Shown: piece after piece, positions 1-10,089 of the stretch
How positions within the stretch are numbered: the first letter of the stretch is position 1
Layout: each line of letters begins with the position of its first letter
NCBI RefSeq assembly: GCF_051106095.1
Contig: NC_135783.1
Span: 196,304,947 to 196,368,946 of the forward strand
DNA from: Pogona vitticeps
Lineage: Eukaryota > Chordata > Lepidosauria > Squamata > Agamidae
Length of the DNA: 64,000 bases
Direction of reading: 5' to 3'
Translations under genes and position numbers: made by a program
The notes under the pieces: model-generated
Database searches by the model: none
Told to the model about the DNA's origin: nothing
Seen by the model: the letters and a program-made list of their open reading frames with translations, nothing else

Positions 1-167
1 CAGGGAACACTGGGCACTTGGAGTCTAGAGACTCGGGTAGAGGGCGGCCCTGGGTACTCCGGGTGGGTGGCCGAGAGGGTGCTGGACAGTTCAACAGCAC
101 CCTTTTGGGGTAGGAACTCCCAGGGGCAAAGGTCTGGACTGGTTGGTCAAGAATGACGAGTAGAGAC

Positions 168-408
168 AGGGGTATTCATATTCGTTTATGAATACAAATA
201 TCCACCCACAGGTGGAAATAACGAGGGTTGTGGTGTCCACTCACCATTTGCCGCTGACACGAGCTCGGTGGAGCCTTCCTGTTGTGCCATTGTCCGCAGT
301 GGATTAGCCACTCCTGGCGGGAGGCAGGATGACAAGCCTCTCTGCCAGGTTGTGCCGGATCCTCGTTATTTCCACCTTCGTGGGGGATATCTGTATACAA
401 ATACTCCC
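168..408. repeat. Inverted repeat of unknown family
   Basis: The segment around 180-227 and the segment around 361-408 are reverse complements of each other. They share an exact core (GGTGGAAATAACGAGG at 211-226 and its complement at 361-376) and a weaker outer part rich in ATAC and TATT. The spacer of about 130 bp is GC-richer. The layout suits a small foldback DNA element, but I found no clear target duplication and cannot name a family. Confidence 0.4.
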
Positions 409-1541
409 ATCTCTAATGATGAGGGTTCCAGACCTGTTAGCACTACAGCTGCCCCCCTTGTAAAAAGGAGTAGTTAAAAGTTAAATAGTTAATAAAATTG
501 TGGCCCTATTTTTAACCATATTACTGTGTCTTGTCTCGCTATTTCAGGTTGGGCATGCAATGGGTGTCATTCAGCTGAGCCGAACACCCACAAAACTGTC
601 AGTTTTGCAGTGCTTCTCAGAATGCCACTAGCCTTCTAATCATGCTTCAGATCCATATTGGATTGCAAGGCTGTCTTTTCCTTCTTCTCACATGTAAATG
701 TGTGCACACTTTGTGAGCAACATTTGCAAACTGCAAACAACGTGTGCATGAATTTTGATTTATGTTAATCCTTTTTTCGCTTCCCCCTATTGATTAAAGC
801 ATGCTGATGGCCCTTTTTCAAGCATACATATCTCTAGCTGTATGTATTTCTCACATGGATGCATACACCACAGGCCTCAGAAATGTATGGATTTCCAAGG
901 CAAGAGTTTCTTTTTGTCGTGGCTCCTCTCTAGAGGTGCAGAACATTATTTATTTATTTTTTGAGGGAAATGTGAACTGATTTCTTTCTGACTCTTGGAG
1001 ACATGCCAATAATTATTTAATTGTGATTTTAGGTTGGAGAATAAGATGAGTCTTGGCTAAACATAAACAGCCATTTCTTCCTGCATAGATTTGATATTCC
1101 ATTAAAGTAATTTCCCACAGAATCCTGAGAGGTTAAAAATACGATCTCCCCTCCCCTCCTCCAACAAGCTCTTCCATGTCAGGACATTATATATCAAGCT
1201 TTCCAGTTCTGTAAGTTCTTACAGCCAAGCAAAATTCTGCTTCCTTTGAATGCTACCTTGCCTTGGTGTAATCTGCTTTCGGGCACTCCCTTAGATTCAA
1301 AAACAGGCTGACATGAGACCATTTGAGAAAAATAAGTCCAAATTTTTGGTGTAACTAGTTGTGTGGCGATTTACATACTGGCTAATAAGTCCAATTCATT
1401 GTTAACAGTATGAATCTGAAGGATTGTTTATGTAGGTGTCGTCCTACACAGTGCAAAGAAAGACCCTTTTGAGGGTGAGAAAACACAGTTGCATAAAAGA
1501 GCAGAGTACGATGACGTTCATGACCTGCTTGTGGGCTTTTT

Positions 1542-1626
1542 GGAGGCATCTGGTTGGCCGTTGTGGAACGGAATGTTGGACCAGGCAGGGCCTTTGGTTT
1601 GACCCAGCAGGACTCCTCTTGTGTTC
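1542..1626 (+). repeat. Interspersed repeat fragment, same family as 34165-34295
   Basis: The stretch with GGCATCTGGTTGGCCGTTGT and GGGCCTTTGGTTTGACCCAG is a diverged copy of a very common reptile repeat, seen again in the opposite orientation near 34165-34295. The family is probably the 3' part of a CR1/L2-type LINE; that assignment comes from recall and is tentative. Confidence 0.5.
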
Positions 1627-2654
1627 CGTGACATTTGCTGGCTGCGTGCAACCAGTGTAATAATAAACTCTTCTATGTGGCAGGGGCTTTTCATTGTATA
1701 ATCCCACGTCTGTGTTCAGATGCCGTGCAACCACATGTAGACGCTTTCACAGGCTTATGCTTTTATTATTCCTCCACAAGGAGGAACCAAAAGGACAGAT
1801 CGCTACAGTTCATCATTTACGGAGAAGAAAGCGGGAAAAGCGTGTAGGAAGGTGAAGACTTTTGTTGGACGAAGAGCACCGACAACTGCTTTCCGTCCAC
1901 TGTTTAGCGCTGCCGCTGCTGATGTCCAAATAGCCATTTTGTTGTTCGGCCTCCTGTAGGAAAGGAACAAAGGTGTAGGTGGAGCGACATTTTATCTGAT
2001 GACGACAATGAGCAGACATCAGTACCAGGAAGAATTCCAGTGGCATGCAACGTCATCTGGCAGTTTAGAGATGAGGAACATGTGGCCTTCGAGTTAATTG
2101 TCCCAACTCCACTCACCACTGGCTAAGCTTATATAAATACCTTTAAAAAATTAGGGCTAACAGCAATTGCCATCCAACATCTGGAAACTAGAGGTCCCCC
2201 CCTTCTAATAATTTAAGTGGCTTCAGCCCAGTTCTCAATGGACAAGGACCATTTTCTTTCTGGAGGAAAGGCTCTTCTCCAAGTGACTTTAGCACCAAAG
2301 GAAGGTGTAACCATGGGTGGGGCTCTGTCCCTCTCTCGGCTTCACCCCTGTATGTGTGCATGACTCTGCCTCCCCATGTGCTGGGTTCTGTTGGGACCAG
2401 AAACTCATGCGATCACTGCATGGAGAAGAGAGCTGCGCGGAGGGAAGCGGAGTGATGCATGCACATGGACAGCTTAGCAGGCACCTTGGCAGGGATACAT
2501 TCGATCCTTTTTTTCCTTCTGCTTTGCCCACGTGTGTGACTTTTAACCCAAGAAGCATTAAAAACTGGCACTTTTTTTTAAAAAAACCCTTCCTTTAATC
2601 TGCCAGGGGGCTTCTTCTCACAAATGCCCAGCCGATGACATGTTAAAATGAATC

Positions 2655-2660
2655 TTTATT
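2655..2660 (-). terminator. Candidate polyadenylation signal AATAAA (distal)
   Basis: A minus-strand AATAAA about 90 bp beyond the previous one. A G/T-containing stretch follows within some 30-50 bp on the minus strand, as expected for a cleavage site near 2635-2640. Confidence 0.45.
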
Positions 2661-2744
2661 CAGAAAACTTCCACTTCTTGTTGCAAGAGAAAAAGAGTAA
2701 AGATTTCAAATGATAACTCCAGACTTGTAGGCAAAATAAATAAT

Positions 2745-2750
2745 TTTATT
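2745..2750 (-). terminator. Candidate polyadenylation signal AATAAA (proximal)
   Basis: TTTATT on the plus strand reads AATAAA on the minus strand, about 1.95 kb past the stop codon of the gene. It is the first of two close hexamers. Confidence 0.45.
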
Positions 2751-4446
2751 GGCACAAACAGCCCTTTCCAAAAGAGATCAGCCCTTCTGTATATTCTAAA
2801 CATACAGCTCGTTGACAGGCTTTTCTTCTGTAATATTGTTAAAATTTTACTAGTCATTGATTACATCTTCAACACAAATTTATTAGCGGGGAAAAAATAA
2901 TTTTAAAAGACAAGAATCCTAGTGGCATTCAAACCTTGTTGCCCTTCAACTGACTGTGCATCCCACAGGCAAGAGCCATAGGTCAAGAAACTCTACAAAC
3001 GGCCCATTCTCTTTTGCTGTGACACATGCCATTTCTCCCAGCTTCTAAACAGAACATTGTTCCTTCCAGTTTCCCCGTAACAACCGCAGAAGAGACCATC
3101 CACCTCAATGAAATGGCATACCACTTTCTTGTATTAAACTAGTGTATTACAAACATGTCTGAATAAAAGGAGGAAGACGCCGCCTTCTTATATAATGACA
3201 TAATTCATATATATTAATGTTTATATAAAAAAGAGGCACATGAAGGAATAAGGGAAGATTAAAGAAGCAGAACATTATTCTTTTTAAAAGTATCTACTGC
3301 ACAAGGATAAGGCCTTTCAGTGTGAGCATCTTTAGTAGTTTTAGGTAAGTTCATGTACTTCTCTAAGCTTTGCAAATGGTAGCTTCTCCCAAGGCTTACA
3401 ATTTTTTTACAACAAGCTACCCTCCTCTTTTGAAGTGGCACTCAGTAACAGCAGTGGAAATAGTTATTTCAAGCTCTCAGAGTGAATCTGTTATTGCACA
3501 GTTAAATACCTCACAGAGGTCAGTGGCGAGGGGTGGGGTGGGGTCCATGGTTGTGGGGGGAGGAAATAACAGTCCGAGGCTATTTTGCACTGAACTGGGG
3601 TAGGTCCAGCAGTCTTCAAGTCTTATGAGGAACACTCCTCTACACAGAATTAAGGACAATGCACACACAGATACATACAAATAAATATTAAGGCTTGCAA
3701 AACAGCCAGAGTTCTTCTCTTGATGATTCATGAGCAGTAGTTAAGATACAGAGAGTCCTGGTCAGAGTAGAGGGGCCCAATGTGGGAAGTTGGACAGGAG
3801 ACCGCTAAGAAAGGACTGTACTCAGCAGCCGTTGCTTCTGTCCAAAAGTGTCCAAGCACACACCTCCCTTGGCAGCTTTCAAGAGGAGAATTCCATTGCG
3901 CCTCCGGACCACATGGCAACCTTGGAGGAAAAAGAAATGTTACTGCTCGACCATCATTTGGCATCGGGCACAAGGGTTTAGGTAATGGAGCAGGAGTCTA
4001 TGGCAAAGATCTGGAGGTATGCTTGGATATCCAACATCATGGGAACTGGAACTCCCCAAGCCGAATGGTGGAAATGAGAAAGCAAGACCAGACAGTGAAA
4101 GGAAGACCTCCCTACCACCATATATGCTGTGCCCCACGTGTTTCTGCCTTCAAGAGGAAGGAGACAACCGCGGTGCTTGCTTGGCATCCAAATGCTTCCT
4201 GAGAGTCACTGCAATATTCCATGGGAAGAACTGTACTGTGACAGAGACCCCCTTTACAGATCCCAAAAAAGCTGGAGGACTCCCAGCACAGGACTCTTGC
4301 CCATCTCCTTCCTTTTCCAAACAGAGGTAACATGAAACACAGCCTACTCTATATGGCAGTAGGGATATCTCTCCCCCCCTCAAGAGTTTTGGGAGTGGGT
4401 GCCTTAGAAATCTGAAAGTCCCATCCTAAAGGGCCACCCCCACTGA

Positions 4447-4525
4447 GTTTCCATGGGTGAACGGGGATTTGAAGCCAGGCCTCCTGAGTCCTAGTCCAGC
4501 CATCTATCTACTACACCACACTGGC
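4447..4525 (-). repeat. tRNA-derived SINE head, old copy
   Basis: Read on the minus strand it starts GCCAGTGTGGTGTAGTAGAT, an A-box-like stretch, and continues to GGCTTCAAATCC, which resembles the B box of a tRNA promoter. This is the head of a widespread amniote tRNA-SINE. The copy is diverged and lies inside the probable 3' UTR of ITPRID2. Confidence 0.65.
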
Positions 4526-4691
4526 ATATATATGGTTTCTCACCAGAGTGAGTCACTTAGTGTGAAGCAAAGTTTGAATGCTGGCTGACACTTTTCCCAT
4601 AAGCAAAGCACTTATACCGAAGCACTCGAATACACTGATAACAGGAACAGAGTAACACTAAAAGGCATTACCTCTTGTACCGGGTTCATGG

Positions 4692-4796
4692 TTACATTTC
4701 TTGCTTAGCATTAGTAGATCTGCTAGGGGATGAGACAGCTGCTAACAGCCCACTGACAATTTCCCGTCTGATTTCACCAACAATCGACTCTTTGAT
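4692..4796 (-). CDS. ITPRID2: ITPRID2 last coding exon
   Basis: Thirty-four codons plus TAA (stop at 4692-4694), after the acceptor TTTTTTTAG. It encodes [20 protein letters not shown] then [14 protein letters not shown], matching the conserved C terminus of ITPRID2; only the last ten or so residues differ clearly from mammals. Confidence 0.95.
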   Translation of the reverse strand: MKESIVGEIRREIVSGLLAAVSSPSRSTNAKQEM

Positions 4797-6383
4797 CTAA
4801 AAAAAGAAGAGGATGTTGAAATTACATTCCTTCCCTGAATTATATTAGTGTAATTTATAGTTTTTCTCTTGCAGCCTTGCAGGAGGGACCTAGAGATCTC
4901 TGCACAGCCCTCTGCAGCATCAAAGCCTGGAGGAAGGCTGGTTGCTTCCCATGCTCACCAGAAGACAGAGGCATGGCATGGCATGCACAGCAGCCTAGCC
5001 TGTTGGTGGTCATGAGCAGCATACCCAAGCAGGCTGCCCACTTGCAGCAGGAACCACTGAACTCCCAACACCCAACTCTACCCAGCCTCGTTTGGTGGGT
5101 GCCTTTCTTGCAAATTTTAGTCTGCTTTTTTTTTGCTAGAATGCAGAGGAAAAAGAAAGGGACCAGAGCAAGGAACACAGGAAAAAAAATTGGGGGGGGC
5201 AGGGTGGGTGAGTTCAAAGACAGTGACCAAATAGGATGGCTGGTCTTGCTGAACCTAATAGCTAGCTTGAGTGGGCAGGGCCAGTCTGGAGCCTGGAAAC
5301 ACTTTGCTGTCCAAGAGGATATGATCCATGTAGAAGTTCTCATGGCTGCCTTCCTGGAGCGGCTGTGAAGCTGCTCCAGGAACCGAGGGCCCAAGCTGTG
5401 ATGGCTCCTGGCAACCAAAGTTCATTGCTCTGGATACTCTCTCATCCAGGGACAACTGCAACCTCCCCCAAAGAGAAAGACAGAATGACAACAATTAGGA
5501 ACAAACTGGGTGAAAAGGAGGACTGCGTTCTGAAATAAACTGATAATGTCATCCTAAATTGGCTCACAGATAATGGATGTGCACACAAGAGGCAGGATTC
5601 ATCTTTGTGGCCCAGGCTCAGGAACAGAAAACTTGCATTCTATTCTTGGCTTTGCAAGAGCCAGACTTCCTGTGTGACCTTGGCAGGAAGCTGTCAGCCC
5701 TCTGCATCCAAGTTTGCGGCTGGCTCCAGCAAGGAATACTTTTGCACTCCGTTAAAATAATGTTTCTAAAGGATGCGACTTCTCGTCTGAAAAGGAGCTT
5801 ACACGAAAGAGCAGTGCACCTCCAGGTACTCTGCTGTTTCTTTAAAATGTTTTTCCCTTCAGCTGAGTATATTCCTAAAAGCATATTTTAAAAAGGAAAA
5901 GAAAAAAAAAAGCACTCACGAGCATCACTTCTCAGAAACAGCACTCTGCACATCAGGGCCAAACCCATTTTATGTATGTGATGCAGGCCTGCTGCATCCT
6001 GAAGAAAATTCCTGGAAACAGAGTCGCTCTAATCTGTCTACATTACTCCCCACCCCACCCCCCGCGCACCTTGGTAGGACTTACAAAAGCACATGAGTGT
6101 TTTGAGAAACTAAACTGAAAGATGGCCAAAAATCTCAGTTGGATAACTGAAATCACGTAATCTTCCTTGACCTGTTTGTTGAAAGCCACATTTGTTCAGA
6201 GAGTGGAAGGCATTCTTTTAAAGAAGACAGCTGGCTGGAGAATGACAGGAGTGGTCATTATGAAAGAGAACTTTCTAAAGCTCCGTGGTTGTCTTTTTTG
6301 CTGTCACATTCCAGAAATCAGAGAACAAGTGGTATGTTCTTCGAAAGAGTAAGAATAAAAACAGGCAGCATGAAGTCTCATGA

Positions 6384-6412
6384 CTGTGTGTGTGTGTGTG
6401 TTGTGTGTGTGT
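6384..6412. repeat. (TG)n microsatellite
   Basis: An interrupted TG dinucleotide run, with one TTG break and a TGCG at the end. Confidence 0.9.
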
Positions 6413-6867
6413 GCGTGGGAGCGCAGCCTTCTTCCAAGGGAATGGAGTTATCTGGATTGTGGGTTCTTTTCCATTCTGGGAAGTACACTACAGGTCAAAA
6501 GTGCGAACACACTACAGACCCTTCCAGCCCAAGCTGAAACACTATTCACAGATTACGCCCCTCCCCATTCCCGCTTTAAAAAACGAGATCATTCAAGTAC
6601 ACAAAAGGGGAGAAATTACTTGGAGAGCCACGAGTTTAACATTTATGGGGGAAAAGGAATATCAAGAATGCATACTAATGGATTTCCCTGCAATGCATTT
6701 GTTCTCTTCTGGAAGCAAACCACACAAGGCTGATGCTCTTGGTATTTATGAGATGCAAAGAAGTGTATTAACATGAACGGCGCTCTCCCACTCAGCAGCC
6801 CTGCCCTGTACGAGAACTATAGGCAAAACAAGCATTTTGGGCAGCTTGTGCATTTGAGAAACTAGGG

Positions 6868-6926
6868 CCTTAATCCTGTACTTACCTGGAAGCAGGGGCA
6901 ATTTAACTTAATAGGACTTCATAGAA
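6868..6926. repeat. Short MITE-like fragment
   Basis: AATCCTGTACTTACCTGGAA followed by a stretch with ACTTAATAGGACTTC resembles a very common sauropsid foldback repeat whose ends read roughly CAATCCTATGCA. A second copy is near 58553-58650. Confidence 0.4.
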
Positions 6927-8239
6927 GACGGTGTTCTAAAGAAAGGCTGAAAAAGGAACTCAGCCAGGCACTTTGCCCCACTGTTTGGTCTGCTGGAGGG
7001 TGGGGATGGGCTGGTTCACTCCTTTTTTCCAGCGATCATGCGACATAATTGCTGGAGCAAACCAAGTTGCCCCCAAAGGAGCCCTATCCACACTTCCGAC
7101 CTGCACTTTTCTACTTCTTTTGGTGTGGGTAAGATTGCTGTGTTTTGGCCCATCTCCAGTGTGCATGTGTGATCGCTGGGAAGGGGCCAAAAGGGAGCCT
7201 CCTTGTTGTCAAAGCTCTTTCCACTCTGAACTTCTGATATGGTGAAGTGGCTTAATAAGCAAGCCACTTCTCAATATCAGCAAAATTAACATTTCCTATG
7301 ATTTTCAGCAGAGGGAATGAAAATTTTATTTTTTTAAGACTGCAGCAGACTATCACAGATGTGCTGCATCACTAATTAAATTTTTTTTTTTTTTAAAAAA
7401 AATATTCTTTGCCTTCTCTGAAGAGCCAGTCAAGAAACCACCTGCCGCCAAATCTCTGCCTGCTTATGCTCGGGTCTTGGCAGGTGCTTGAGAAGCCGCC
7501 TTTGTCATTCTTCACCTCCGCACCTCCCTGCTGCTGTGCGCCTTGCAGGAGGTGGCGGGCCAGTCTGGTTAGCGCATGCACAGCTCTCTGGCACTGGCAC
7601 CAGTAGAGTGCTGCTCGAAACTGTGAGTCCTGCCTGGTGAGGTCTGCGCACTTTGAGCTCACCCACCGGGGCCAGGCTGCAGGGAGCTCCTTCCTGCTCC
7701 TTAACCAACAGCCACTGCTGCCCTTTTGTCCTTCTCCTGCTGCTCTTTGCCTATCCTCGTCCGCCACCTCTCTGTGCACTCTGAGCCGTTCCACTGCCCC
7801 TTGCAGATGTCCACTGGGCAAAGTTGGGCAGTTGGGCAGAGAGGAGACGACTAGGCTCATGGCAGGGGCAGATGGTGCCCTATGCTCTTCCATGCTCAAG
7901 AAGAAGAAAAAAATATAGAGGGAAAAAGTCACTTTCTGCTCCTGGAACTTTCAGAGAGCAGGATTTCTCCCATGGAATCCAAAACGCAACAGAAGCTTCA
8001 ATCAGCATGGCCAATGGGGTTATGGAAGCTGAAACCCAAAACTACTAGAGTGCTAAAGGTTCTCCTGTTCTAGTTCATTTCCTCTATTCCTAATCACTGT
8101 CATAGGCATGAAACCAACTTCCATGTTAAGTAAAACCTCATCTGACCGAATGCTTCAGCTAACAGGATGGTGGCTTTTATTGGCTGGTTGGTTTGAGTTG
8201 GCAATTCCAGTGGGCAATTTTAAGCTAGCCTTCGCTTAC

Positions 8240-8653
8240 CTCTCGGATGACTTGCTGCAGTTCATCGTTCTCCACGTTCTTGTGCATTTCTTCAGCTGCA
8301 GGCGCAAGAGGCATCTTTTCAAGTTTTTGCTCCGCCTCCAACTGGGAGGCCAGGTGCTCCTCTGAACTTTCCGGCGGCCGCCTTGCTTCTGGTCTTGCCG
8401 GCGGAGAAGGCATCAAGGCCACACAGGCTCGGTAGACTCTTTTGCCGGGAGCCTTTGACTTCACTGTTTCAGATGAACGGGCACCAGCTTTTCTACTAGC
8501 TTGACTGGAACACACAGAAGATGTGTCGGAATTCCCACCGTGATCAAAGGCAGACTCTGAGCCTTCTGCTGGACAAGTCTCCATGCCATGCTCCCCCAGC
8601 CCCAGCCCCAATTCTGACTTCAGGTAGGACTGCTCCCGAATGAGTTCTGACAC
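8240..8653 (-). CDS. ITPRID2: ITPRID2 exon, EQSYLKSELGLGLGE and acidic tail
   Basis: A 414-bp exon (138 codons, phase 0), between TTCCACAG and GTAAGC. It reads VSELIREQSYLKSELGLGLG, a Ser-rich stretch (SDTSSVCSSQASRKAG), a basic patch (KSKAPGKRVYRACVAL), then a Glu-rich stretch ending AAEEMHKNVENDELQQVIRE. Only about 31 bp of intron separate its acceptor from the tip of the DIRS insertion. Confidence 0.95.
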
Positions 8654-8684
8654 CTGTGGAAACAAGGGAGATGCAGGGGAAAAA

Positions 8685-8876
8685 AAGAAAGGTTACTTAC
8701 CTGTAACGATGGTTCTTCAAGTGGTCATTCTGTGAATTCACACAAAGGGTTAATACCAGCGCCAGCGTTGGGCCTCTCGGAACATTCTCTAGCTGCAAGA
8801 GAAAAGTAACAATGTTTAGGACTACCCCTACTGCGCACGCCCAGCCTAACCGTCCCTCAGTTCCATTTGTCCGCCA
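8685..8876. repeat. DIRS right inverted terminal repeat
   Basis: From about 8741 to 8868 this is the near-exact reverse complement of 14618-14740. The outer 59 bases (8684-8742) differ from the left tip but are repeated, inverted, in the internal complementary region at 8938-8996. The tip lies about 31 bp from the host exon acceptor. Confidence 0.92.
8696..8704 (-). promoter_or_regulatory. Consensus 5' splice site in the DIRS right tip
   Basis: On the minus strand the right tip reads ACAG|GTAAGTAACC, a perfect match to the vertebrate donor consensus, in the sense of the host gene and about 46 nt upstream of the next host exon. Use of the site is not known. Confidence 0.5.
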
Positions 8877-8937
8877 CAGGTACCTGAGTCATAGAGATGC
8901 CAGTGACAGACAGATAGAGGGGAGGCCGGGCGGGATT

Positions 8938-9033
8938 GTGTGAATTCACAGAATGACCACTTGAAGAACCATCGTTACAGGTAAGTAACCTTTCTTTCTT
9001 CATCGTGGTCTTCTGTGAATGCACACAAAGGGT
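8938..9033. repeat. DIRS internal complementary region
   Basis: Positions 8938-8996 are the reverse complement of the right tip and 8996-9033 are the reverse complement of the left tip, so the region reproduces the joined ends of the element. In DIRS elements this region templates the joining of the ends to form a circle. The agreement is essentially perfect. Confidence 0.93.
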
Positions 9034-9066
9034 GATTAGCACGCTTACTAACCGGATGGTGGGCTG

Positions 9067-10089
9067 TCACTGAAGAGCTGATGTTAACACTGCCCTCCCG
9101 AACCTCGTTTCCTCTCTTGCCCTCATGTCCAATCTGTAGTGGGTTATGAAGGTAGAGGCATTGGACCAGGTAGCGGACCGGCAGATGTCGGGCAGGTCGA
9201 CGCCACGGAGTAAGGCAGTTGATGAGGCTACAGCCCTGGTGGAGTGTGCCCTAAGGCCTTCTGGAGGATCTCTGTGGTTGAGCTCGTAGGCAAGGGTGAT
9301 GGTAGATACGAGCCACCTAGAGAGCGTCGACGGCGAGGCCGGACAGCCCTTCTTTGAACCAAAATAACAGAGAAACAGTCTGTTGGCCTGTCTAAAGTCC
9401 TTGGTCCTAGAGACATAAAAGGCCAGGGATCGTCGAACATCGAGCATGTGGAGCATGCGTTCAACATCAGTAGCCGGAGACGGAAACAAGGTTGGTAGAA
9501 TTAGTGGTTGATTTACATGGAAGTCGGAGACCACCTTCGGGAGAAAAGAGACGTCCAGATAAAGCATAACTTTGTCCTTAAAGAATTGAAGGAATGGTTG
9601 GTCATAACGGAGAGCTGCTAACTCACTAGCCCGGCGAGCAGACGTGATAGCCACCAGGAACAGCGTCTTTAAAGAAAGCATCTTCAGGTCACAGGTAGCC
9701 ATGGGTTCAAATGGAGGCCTGGAAAGAGCATGTAGAACCAAGTGAAGGGACCACTGTGGGAGTGGTGGACGAACGGGAGGTCGGAGGTTAGAGAGACCCC
9801 TCAAGAACATCCTGACGGTAGGGTGAGAGAAGAGCCGGGAAGAGGGAGAAGCCCTGGGTTGGAAGAAGACAACCGCAGCAAGGTACACCTTGATAGTAGA
9901 TATAGAAAGGTGAAAATCAAACAGGTAACGGAGATACTGTAGGAGCGTGGAAAGAGATACAGGGGAGGGAACAAGATCCCTCTGCTGGGTAAATTTCAAA
10001 AAACTTTTCCACTTGTAGGTATACAAGCGAGACGTGGAGGGCTTGACGGCATTAGTCAAGACCTCTTGGATTTCGGGACGATCCTCCAT
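9067..10089 (-). CDS. DIRS tyrosine recombinase
   Basis: The last 340 residues of a longer open frame. The part before it (to 11871) lies opposite the RT/RNase H reading and is mostly overprinted. The recombinase part starts near MEDRPEIQEVLTNAVKPSTS, with a SAM-like N-terminal core-binding region (LYTYKWKSFLKFTQQ). Catalytic-region motifs are present: an Arg in SARRASELAALRY, AHSTRA as the H-x-x-R box, and the nucleophilic Tyr in FITHYRLDM. Members of this enzyme family integrate a circular DNA copy without target duplication. Confidence 0.9.
   Translation of the reverse strand: MEDRPEIQEVLTNAVKPSTSRLYTYKWKSFLKFTQQRDLVPSPVSLSTLLQYLRYLFDFHLSISTIKVYLAAVVFFQPRASPSSRLFSHPTVRMFLRGLSNLRPPVRPPLPQWSLHLVLHALSRPPFEPMATCDLKMLSLKTLFLVAITSARRASELAALRYDQPFLQFFKDKVMLYLDVSFLPKVVSDFHVNQPLILPTLFPSPATDVERMLHMLDVRRSLAFYVSRTKDFRQANRLFLCYFGSKKGCPASPSTLSRWLVSTITLAYELNHRDPPEGLRAHSTRAVASSTALLRGVDLPDICRSATWSNASTFITHYRLDMRAREETRFGRAVLTSALQ

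Larger units (their letters stand above)
1..2640. other. Intergenic region downstream of ITPRID2
   Basis: No convincing exon or conserved protein is visible on either strand; the open frames here are short, lack splice context and overlap one another. The stretch holds an inverted repeat near 168-408, an interspersed-repeat fragment near 1542-1626, and otherwise unremarkable sequence of moderate GC content. An AATAAA-containing segment at about 490-500, followed by a GT-rich stretch, resembles a retroelement or transcript 3' end, but nothing beside it supports a gene. Confidence 0.6.
2650..4691 (-). other. ITPRID2: Probable 3' untranslated region of ITPRID2
   Basis: The stretch follows the stop codon of the last exon directly on the minus strand, with no splice donor needed. 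It ends near two minus-strand AATAAA hexamers (2745-2750 and 2655-2660), giving a 3' UTR of about 2 kb. It contains an old tRNA-derived SINE near 4447-4525. The open frames that cross it, such as the one at 3780-4202, have no codon structure or homology that I recognise and look like chance. The extent is inferred from the signals only. Confidence 0.55.
4797..8239 (-). other. Last intron of ITPRID2
   Basis: Bounded by GTAAGC and TTTTTTTAG. It holds a MIR-like remnant near 5600-5710, a (TG)n tract near 6384-6412, and a diverged short repeat near 6868-6926. The long open frames at 4855-5418 and 7393-7932 show no recognisable protein and no splice or codon support, so I treat them as chance. Confidence 0.6.

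Noticed and set aside
480-560. Possible end of an LTR-type element (AATAAA followed by a GT-rich stretch)
   Set aside because: No second repeat, primer-binding site or coding remnant was seen nearby, so the evidence is too thin to name a fossil.
4855-5418. Open frame of 187 residues on the minus strand
   Set aside because: It lies inside the last ITPRID2 intron, directly before the acceptor of the last exon, without a recognised motif or splice support; the plus strand is equally open.
7393-7932. Open frame of 179 residues on the minus strand
   Set aside because: Intronic, with low-complexity ends (poly-A and poly-T) and no recognisable domain.
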